Shown here one piece after another: positions 1 through 5,001 of a DNA stretch of 5,001 nt; the first letter of the stretch is position 1; each line of letters opens with the position of its first letter. Source of the DNA: an uncultured Porphyromonadaceae bacterium. Its GTDB lineage: Bacteria > Bacteroidota > Bacteroidia > Bacteroidales > Muribaculaceae. Below the pieces are notes generated by a model. The model was not told the DNA's origin, made no database searches, and saw nothing but the letters and a program-made list of their open reading frames with translations. The stretch covers positions 1 through 5,001 of the forward strand of contig CAMWUZ010000153.1 in NCBI GenBank assembly GCA_947177595.1. The letters run 5' to 3'. A program made the position numbers and the translations under genes.

Positions 1-94
1 CCTCGGGGCTTCACCCATTTATTAACCTAATTTGGGGATATCCGCACTATCCATGCGTTATCTTTTCCAAAAATGTGTTATCTATTTTCAAAAA
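1..94. other. Non-coding region downstream of the SusD-like gene
   Basis: These 94 bases follow the TAA of the SusD-like gene in transcript direction and run to the window edge. They are AT-rich near the gene and become GC-rich at bases 1-16. Apart from the tandem repeat at 53-93, only a weak 5-bp inverted repeat is visible (GGATA at 36-40, TATCC at 48-52). No U-tract follows it in the minus direction. No start of a following gene can be defended, so whether the operon continues is not visible. Confidence 0.55.
53..93. repeat. Two-copy imperfect tandem repeat (20/21 bp) just downstream of the susD-like gene
   Basis: On the plus strand, ATGCGTTATCTTTTCCAAAA (53-72) is followed directly by a related copy at 73-93. 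That copy begins ATGTGTTATC and ends TTTTCAAAA. The first ten bases of the two copies match at nine positions and both end in an A-run; the second copy is one base longer. The repeat starts two bases past the susD-like stop codon, so it would lie in the 3' untranslated or intergenic part of the transcript. Its function is unknown. It may be a chance local duplication, or direct binding sites spaced about two helical turns apart. Confidence 0.6.
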
Positions 95-2128
95 TTATTT
101 GATTTCAAAGGCACCTTCGCCCGATTCCACCGGCCAACCGGGATTCTGGTAAATAACCGAAGTGGAAACATCATCGCGATTAACCGCAGCATTAACAAAT
201 GCGGTGTAACCGATGGGTGAGAGGTAGTGAGCGCGGGTGAATTTCAAACCATCCCAAACAAGATTCTCAGCACGGCTGATCTGGAAGGGCCGCACGTAGT
301 GGCTGTTTGCCTTAGGTGACATATTTCCATTGCTGCCGTTTTCATCCACAACAGGCGCGATATATACACCGTCGGAATTCTTGATAGCCAGAGGTGATTC
401 GGGATCATTGTAAACAGTGCCCCAGTACTTGATACCCTCGATCTGATAAGGATTAGCGATGAGCTGATCCATAGCACACCAACGACGGAGGTCAAGCATA
501 CGGAGACCTTCGGCACAGAGTTCGTTGCGACGCTCACGGCGAACATTGTAAAGGAGCGGAGACACGAGTGAGCCCTGAGTATATGCGCCCCAGTCACCTT
601 TAGCCTCTTCTGACATCACGGTTGCGGCAACGGTCTTTGTGTAGTCTTCGTCAACATAAGCACGACGGCGAAGTGCCTTCCAGTAGCTTTCGGCTGTTCC
701 GTCAACGTTTCCGTTGAGTTCAACACAAGCCTCCATATAGTTGAGGAGCGCCTCGGAAGCACGGAATACGATAGAAGCGGTAACAGACTGAAGGTTGCCC
801 TGAGCTTCCTTATAGTCGTAGCCCTGACCTTTCTTGACTGCGTAGCCGGTGGGGCAGCGAGTATTGTTGTCCGCGCTGAACATCCAGTTCATGTTGTAGA
901 GAGCGGGAGATACACCGTCAAGACCGAGAGTAATAACGGAGTTGTCACCCTTTGTGAAGATCATGAGACGTGAGTCACGATCCTGAATAGTTGCAGTGAC
1001 ACCCTGATCTTCCCATGCGGGATCATAACCTGAACCTGCCGCATAGATGGGGAGACCGTTGCGCATGAGGAATGAGTTGACCATGCCGCGTGTCCAGCCT
1101 GTACCACCTGCGTTTTTCTGGAACTGAGCCTGAATCTGAGTGGCAACATTCTGCGAAATGCTGAAACCTCTGTAAAGAAGTACTTCGCTGTATTTGCTGG
1201 GATCTACTGCAGAGAACATGCAGTAGTAGGGGTTAGCTTCGGTAAAGCCTGATGTCATGCCTTCGGGAGCATCGGTATTCTGCACAAGGTTGTTGACAAA
1301 CTTATCACCTACCACTTTTGCAGAGGTCATAGCCTCGGTGAGGAAGTAAGAGATCTCCGTGTCGATATTGAAGCCGTCAAGCATACTTGCATCTCCGGGC
1401 CAACCGGGTCCGCCGGGCACGAGAGCAGTGCCTTTGTGACTCTTCAGCCATGTACCCTCGAAAAGAGCCACGCGGCTGCGGAACAGACGTGCAGCATCCT
1501 TAGACAAACCATTCTTGCCATAGGAAGATGACTCGGGAAGATACTGGATAGCTTTTTCAAGGTCGGCAAGAATATGACGAGCCACCTTATTGCGGGGCTG
1601 ACGCTTTGAAGCCTCGAGGAGTACTTCCATATCATCGGGGAGCACCTCGTCAGTGATAGGATAGTCACCCACAGCCGAGTAATACTGCCAGTATGAGTAT
1701 GCGCGGAAGAAGTATCCCTCGCCGAGAGCCTGATTGATAAGAGTTTCGGAACCGCTTACAGTTCCGGCCGCGATAGCAGCCTCGGTATTGGCGATGAAAT
1801 AGTTCATCGAGCGGATGTTGCCGAACTCCCAGTTGTCGGTACCATTTCCCACACGCCATTCGCCGGGCACAAACATTGAACCGATAGTGCGGAACACCTG
1901 GTTATCCGTGCCGTTATCAGATGAGAATGTGCCGAGCTGATAAAGATTGTTAGCATGGTTCGGGAAAACTGTATAGAAATTGAGCGTGTATGCCAGAAGA
2001 TTAGACGGATTATTGAAGAAAGTCTCCGGAATCAGCTTGTCTTCAGGCTGCTGGTTGAGAAAGTCGTTGCAGGATGAGAATCCCAACGCAGCTACCACAG
2101 CAAATGCTGTACTGAATATTTTTTTCAT
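95..2128 (-). CDS. SusD/RagB-family nutrient-binding outer-membrane lipoprotein
   Basis: This is a complete 677-aa SusD-family lipoprotein, expected on the cell surface as the ligand-binding lid of the adjacent SusC-like barrel. The ATG at 2128-2126 is the only plausible start: an in-frame TGA lies 12 nt upstream and the next in-frame Met is residue 85. Residues 1-19 form a lipoprotein signal peptide (KK, then a hydrophobic stretch, then FSS) before Cys20, followed by NDFLNQQPED, a common SusD N-terminal pattern. Family landmarks include GEGYFFRAYSYW (136-147) with GDYP (154-157) in the N-terminal helical region. Others are PTGYAVKKG (426-434), the helix FRASEALLNYMEA (455-467), RRERRNEL with EGLRMLDLRRW (530-550), and a C-terminal QNPGW (661-665). 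These match the SusD-like N-terminal and SusD/RagB C-terminal domains. It is longer than starch SusD (about 550 aa), partly through a Gly/Pro/Trp-rich insert near 231-253. No frameshift or internal stop is seen. The ligand cannot be predicted from sequence alone. Confidence 0.97.
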   Translation of the reverse strand: MKKIFSTAFAVVAALGFSSCNDFLNQQPEDKLIPETFFNNPSNLLAYTLNFYTVFPNHANNLYQLGTFSSDNGTDNQVFRTIGSMFVPGEWRVGNGTDNWEFGNIRSMNYFIANTEAAIAAGTVSGSETLINQALGEGYFFRAYSYWQYYSAVGDYPITDEVLPDDMEVLLEASKRQPRNKVARHILADLEKAIQYLPESSSYGKNGLSKDAARLFRSRVALFEGTWLKSHKGTALVPGGPGWPGDASMLDGFNIDTEISYFLTEAMTSAKVVGDKFVNNLVQNTDAPEGMTSGFTEANPYYCMFSAVDPSKYSEVLLYRGFSISQNVATQIQAQFQKNAGGTGWTRGMVNSFLMRNGLPIYAAGSGYDPAWEDQGVTATIQDRDSRLMIFTKGDNSVITLGLDGVSPALYNMNWMFSADNNTRCPTGYAVKKGQGYDYKEAQGNLQSVTASIVFRASEALLNYMEACVELNGNVDGTAESYWKALRRRAYVDEDYTKTVAATVMSEEAKGDWGAYTQGSLVSPLLYNVRRERRNELCAEGLRMLDLRRWCAMDQLIANPYQIEGIKYWGTVYNDPESPLAIKNSDGVYIAPVVDENGSNGNMSPKANSHYVRPFQISRAENLVWDGLKFTRAHYLSPIGYTAFVNAAVNRDDVSTSVIYQNPGWPVESGEGAFEIK
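2069..2128 (-). other. Lipoprotein signal peptide and lipobox of the SusD-like protein
   Basis: Residues 1-20 begin MKKIF, continue with a hydrophobic core (AFAVVAALGF) and end in S-S-C, giving a signal peptidase II site before Cys20. The -1 Ser and -2 Ser are acceptable lipobox residues; the -3 Phe is less usual than Leu but occurs in Bacteroidota lipoproteins. After Cys20 come Asn-Asp-Phe-Leu, with only one acidic residue, so a strong acidic surface-export signal is not obvious. Surface exposure is inferred mainly from the SusD family. Confidence 0.88.
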
Positions 2129-2143
2129 AATGAAAGGTCAGAT
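2129..2143 (-). other. 15-bp susC-susD intergenic junction without Shine-Dalgarno sequence
   Basis: Only 15 bases separate the TAA of the SusC-like gene from the ATG of the SusD-like gene. In minus-strand reading the gap holds no AGGAGG-like sequence and no room for a promoter or terminator. It contains an in-frame TGA at 2140-2138 that rules out an upstream start for the SusD-like gene. The tight spacing implies co-transcription. The absence of a Shine-Dalgarno sequence is normal in Bacteroidota, where initiation relies on weakly structured A/T-rich leaders. Confidence 0.8.
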
Positions 2144-5001
2144 TTAGAAAGTTACATTAAGACCGACTGAGAACACACGCGAAATGGGATAAACCTTTGC
2201 GAATCCGTAGCCGTTGTTGTATGCCTCAATAAGTTCGGGATCGCCCATCTTGGTGAAGTTGGTGATATTGGCAAGGTTCTCACCCGATACGAATACACGT
2301 GCACGCTCGATATAGAGCTTGTGTGTCAGCTGTGTGGGGATAGTGTATCCGAGAGTCACATTCTTCAGACGGCAGTATGCTGCGTTCTGGATATATTTTG
2401 TCTGTGTTGTGGTGTTGGTGGGACCACCCCAGTTTACACGGGGAAGATAAGAATTCACGTTGGGACCGAGAGGATCAGTTGTATCGGCTGGACGGAAGTA
2501 GTCAAGGTGCGGCTCGTACACTACTGCCCACCATTTACCAATGCCACATGCACCAAACATCATTTCACCGCCTGCCCAATAGTCGCGCTTCATTGTGCCC
2601 TGGAAGAACACTTTCAGGTCGAAGCCTTTATACTGAGCCTCGAGATTGAGACCGAAATTGTAGCGGGGGGTAGTGTTACCGATAACACTGAGGTCGCCAT
2701 GGTCATTAAGTCTATTCGCACCATTACTGATAACGCCGTCACCATTTATATCGGCATACATCATATCACCAGCCTGCCAGCCGGTGCCCAAGCGGTTCTG
2801 ACCGGTACGCGGGTTGGCGGGAGCTTTGCCGTTTTTAGCGGTGTAAGCGGCATCGAGAGCGTCAAGATGAGCGTTCATCTCATCATTGGTCTTTGCAATA
2901 CCAATTGAGGTATATCCCCAGATATCGCCGAGCTTTGCTCCATTATAATAGTTGCCGAGATTGTAGGTATCGTTGGTGGGATACTCATCAACCGTAGTTG
3001 TGTGGTCATAGAGGTTGAAAGTAACGCCGTAGCTGAAATCCTGGATACGGTCACGCCAGCTGATGGTAAGTTCCCAACCTCTGGATGTCATAGCAAGGTT
3101 GTTGGTGCTAGGCACAGTCGCGCCGAATACAGTAGGAAGCACATAGCCGGGACCTACCATATCCTGTGTGCGGCGGTTGTAGTAGTCAAAAGTACCTGTG
3201 AAGCGGTTGTTGAACATACCCCAGTCGAGACCTATATCCCAAGTGCGGTTCTTTTCCCAAGTGAGTGAAGAGGAAACGAGATCCGGCATAGATGCTACAG
3301 CATCCTTATTACCGCCCACAAGCCAGCCTGATGCATTGGCGGAATAGCCCATGGTCACATAAGTGGGATACCAGTTATCGGTGTTCTGGTTACCGAGTTT
3401 ACCCCAAGAGTAGCGCGCTTTCAAAGTGTTGAGCCAGCTGTTGGTGTTTTCCATGAATGCCTCACGAGCCACATTCCAACCGAGTGAGAACGAGGGGCTT
3501 GTTGTCCAGCGGTTTCCGCTGCGGAAACGTGAAGAACCGTCATAACGGATATTGCCTTCAACGAGGTAACGTCCTTTGTAATCGTAGTTGATACGTCCGA
3601 ACCAACCGGCGGTTGACCATGTGTCTTCGCCGCCGCCTACGGTTGTGGTGTTACCGTTTGTCATCGAGAGATAAGGCAGACGGTTGATGATACCGTTGCG
3701 CTGAGCGCTGAAATATTTCTGGTTGTACCATTCGCTCTGGAAACCTGCCATGATCTTGAATTCGTTGCCGTCGCCTACAGTGAAGCTATATGTACCGAAC
3801 ACATTGGGGTTGAAATAGTTTGCCCTCCGGTTGTATTCAGTGATACGTGAACCTGTACCGCCGGCACCATAGGGGTAGCCGTTGGGGTTGTTATTGTATG
3901 CAACACCATCGCAGTCCCATCCGTATGCCTGCTGTATAACCTGACTCTGGTTATAGTGGATAGTACGGTAGTTGAACTCTGCGTTAACTGTAAGCCCCTT
4001 GAGCGGAGTAAGGATAAATGAGAACTGATGATCAAGCTTATCCTCTGCAGTCTTATAGCGACCGCCATTTTCCATAGCGTCAATGAATGACTCAACTACG
4101 GGGAATCCGTTGGGGTCATGAGTCGGAACTATAGGCCAGTAACGTCCTATATTGTGGTAGAGCTCATTGTTTGCCGCGGTGTTCACGAATGAAGGCGCGT
4201 CATATTGACCGCGATACCAACGGGTGCTGTAGCCGAAACGAAGCCATTTTGCAATCTGCACGTTGATTTTGCCGTTGATAGTATAGCGCTGCTGGTTGTC
4301 CTTACCATAGCGGAGGTTACCTTCCTGAGAGAGAAGGTTGCCTGAGAAGTAGTAGTTATACTTGTCGGTACCGCCGTTAAGAGAGATATTGTGCTCCTGT
4401 GAGAAAGGAGTGGTGCCGAAGTGCTCGTCCAGCCAGTCGGTATTAGCGAGAGGAAGGATATCGGTCTCATCCCAAACCTCCCAGTGATTGTTGGTGGGGT
4501 TACGGAACATTGTAGCCTTTGAGGGGTCTGCAACAACTTCTTTCAGTTTGTCAAGATAGCCCTGTGAGAACCAGTTCTGACCGTTGTTGTTTGCAGCCTG
4601 ATTCATCACGTTAGCCCATGTCCATGAGTCAGCCATCTTAGGCATGCCCACAGCGTGGCTCCAACGGAAAGAGTCACTGTAGTTAACAGAAACTTTACCT
4701 TCCTTACCTGTGCGGGTAGTGATAAGAATCACACCACCGGCAGCACGGCTACCATAGATTGATGCAGCGGCAGCGTCCTTGAGGATAGAGATGTTTTCAA
4801 CGTCGGCAGGGTTGAGCTGATTGATGTCACCTTCCATGCCGTCGATAAGAACGAGGGGGTTAACTGAAGAACCGGAACCGATAGTACCTGTACCGCGGAT
4901 GTTCATTGAACGGGCGGCACCGAGCTGACCACCGCGAGCGGCGCCAAGCACGTCAAGACCGGCAGCCATACCCTGAAGAGCATCAGCCACTGTGTTTACG
5001 G
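2144..5001 (-). CDS. SusC/RagA-family TonB-linked outer-membrane transporter, 5'-partial
   Basis: This is a TonB-dependent outer-membrane transporter that imports oligomers captured by a SusD partner. The gene is cut by the right edge of the window: codons V-N-T precede the GTG at 4990-4988 with no stop, and V-N-T-V-A-D-A-L-Q-G is a typical internal SusC plug sequence, so that GTG is not the start. Counting that GTG codon as residue 1, plug sequence runs to about residue 98. It includes the IRGTGTIG segment, LIDG at 48-51 and the family signature ISILKDAAAASIYGSR (67-82) followed by GGVILITT. The barrel follows, with family landmarks LVEGNIRYDGSSRF (476-489), KARYSWGKLGNQ (524-535), GDIWGY (688-693), DINGDG (747-752) and RLKNVTLGYTIP (874-885). 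The protein ends in an amphipathic strand with terminal Phe. The visible 951 codons compare with roughly 1000-1100 aa in the family, so the signal peptide, carboxypeptidase-D-like domain, TonB box and early plug are probably missing. It is read just before the SusD-like gene, which implies an operon. The substrate is unknown. Confidence 0.97.
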   Translation of the reverse strand, partial: VNTVADALQGMAAGLDVLGAARGGQLGAARSMNIRGTGTIGSGSSVNPLVLIDGMEGDINQLNPADVENISILKDAAAASIYGSRAAGGVILITTRTGKEGKVSVNYSDSFRWSHAVGMPKMADSWTWANVMNQAANNNGQNWFSQGYLDKLKEVVADPSKATMFRNPTNNHWEVWDETDILPLANTDWLDEHFGTTPFSQEHNISLNGGTDKYNYYFSGNLLSQEGNLRYGKDNQQRYTINGKINVQIAKWLRFGYSTRWYRGQYDAPSFVNTAANNELYHNIGRYWPIVPTHDPNGFPVVESFIDAMENGGRYKTAEDKLDHQFSFILTPLKGLTVNAEFNYRTIHYNQSQVIQQAYGWDCDGVAYNNNPNGYPYGAGGTGSRITEYNRRANYFNPNVFGTYSFTVGDGNEFKIMAGFQSEWYNQKYFSAQRNGIINRLPYLSMTNGNTTTVGGGEDTWSTAGWFGRINYDYKGRYLVEGNIRYDGSSRFRSGNRWTTSPSFSLGWNVAREAFMENTNSWLNTLKARYSWGKLGNQNTDNWYPTYVTMGYSANASGWLVGGNKDAVASMPDLVSSSLTWEKNRTWDIGLDWGMFNNRFTGTFDYYNRRTQDMVGPGYVLPTVFGATVPSTNNLAMTSRGWELTISWRDRIQDFSYGVTFNLYDHTTTVDEYPTNDTYNLGNYYNGAKLGDIWGYTSIGIAKTNDEMNAHLDALDAAYTAKNGKAPANPRTGQNRLGTGWQAGDMMYADINGDGVISNGANRLNDHGDLSVIGNTTPRYNFGLNLEAQYKGFDLKVFFQGTMKRDYWAGGEMMFGACGIGKWWAVVYEPHLDYFRPADTTDPLGPNVNSYLPRVNWGGPTNTTTQTKYIQNAAYCRLKNVTLGYTIPTQLTHKLYIERARVFVSGENLANITNFTKMGDPELIEAYNNGYGFAKVYPISRVFSVGLNVTF

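Noticed and set aside
1..16. GC-rich edge sequence as the first arm of a terminator hairpin or the start of another gene
   Set aside because: In minus-strand reading it gives GAAGCCCCGAGG and then the window ends. Without the other arm or more sequence neither idea can be supported.
36..52. Inverted repeat GGATA-N7-TATCC as a possible rho-independent terminator of the operon
   Set aside because: The stem is only 5 bp and AT-containing, and no U-tract follows it in the minus-strand direction, so it does not meet a terminator pattern.
31..66. Bacteroides-type promoter on the plus strand (TTTG at 31-34, TATCTTTT at 59-66)
   Set aside because: The -7 element lacks the final G of TAnnTTTG, the spacing is several bases too long, and it would fire into the back of the susD-like gene. 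It is probably a chance match in AT-rich sequence.
32..220. Open frame of 62 codons on the plus strand overlapping the 3' end of the susD-like gene
   Set aside because: Most of it is antisense to the SusD-like C-terminus, the rest is the tandem repeat region, and the peptide shows no family resemblance or start signal.
244..597. Alternative-frame minus-strand open frames inside both genes (also near 961-1149, 1444-1859, 3775-4095 and 4183-4536)
   Set aside because: They overlap the real genes in the wrong frame on the same strand, have Ser/Thr/Arg-rich translations without domains, and are out-of-frame shadows.
2321..2908. Open frame of 195 codons on the plus strand, antisense to the SusC-like gene
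   Set aside because: It lies wholly opposite a strongly supported coding region. Its translation is Cys/Thr/Val-rich with no recognisable domain, signal peptide or ribosome binding context. It is best explained as the reverse-strand shadow of the SusC codons.

Overview
The window holds two adjacent genes, both on the minus strand. They form a SusC/SusD-type outer-membrane nutrient uptake pair, a module that in practice is diagnostic of Bacteroidota. The many Asn, Tyr and Trp residues in both proteins, the short gene-to-gene gap and the lack of a Shine-Dalgarno sequence all fit a gut-type Bacteroidales genome. The moderate GC content and the sequence flavour suggest something like Muribaculaceae or Prevotella, but that family-level guess is weak.

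Layout, read along the minus strand (right to left). From the right edge to 2144 runs a SusC/RagA-family TonB-dependent transporter. Its 5' end lies outside the window: the reading frame stays open through base 4999, and the apparent GTG start at 4990 is an internal valine codon. The visible 951 codons cover most of the plug domain and the whole beta-barrel, ending in the usual C-terminal Phe. After a 15-bp gap comes a complete SusD/RagB-family lipoprotein (2128 down to 95; 677 aa) with a signal peptide and a lipobox Cys20. The last 94 bases, downstream of the susD-like gene, are non-coding as far as can be seen. They contain a two-copy imperfect tandem repeat (unit about 20 bp).

The two products should work as one complex. 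The SusD-like lipoprotein is a ligand-binding lid on the cell surface, sitting on the SusC-like barrel, which imports the captured oligomer (usually a glycan, sometimes a peptide) with energy from TonB-ExbBD. No degradative enzyme, SusE/F-like protein, regulator or sulfatase falls inside the window, so the substrate cannot be predicted. I found no RNA gene, insertion sequence, CRISPR array, promoter or convincing terminator. The window looks like an ordinary part of a polysaccharide utilization locus or similar locus, not a new kind of system.
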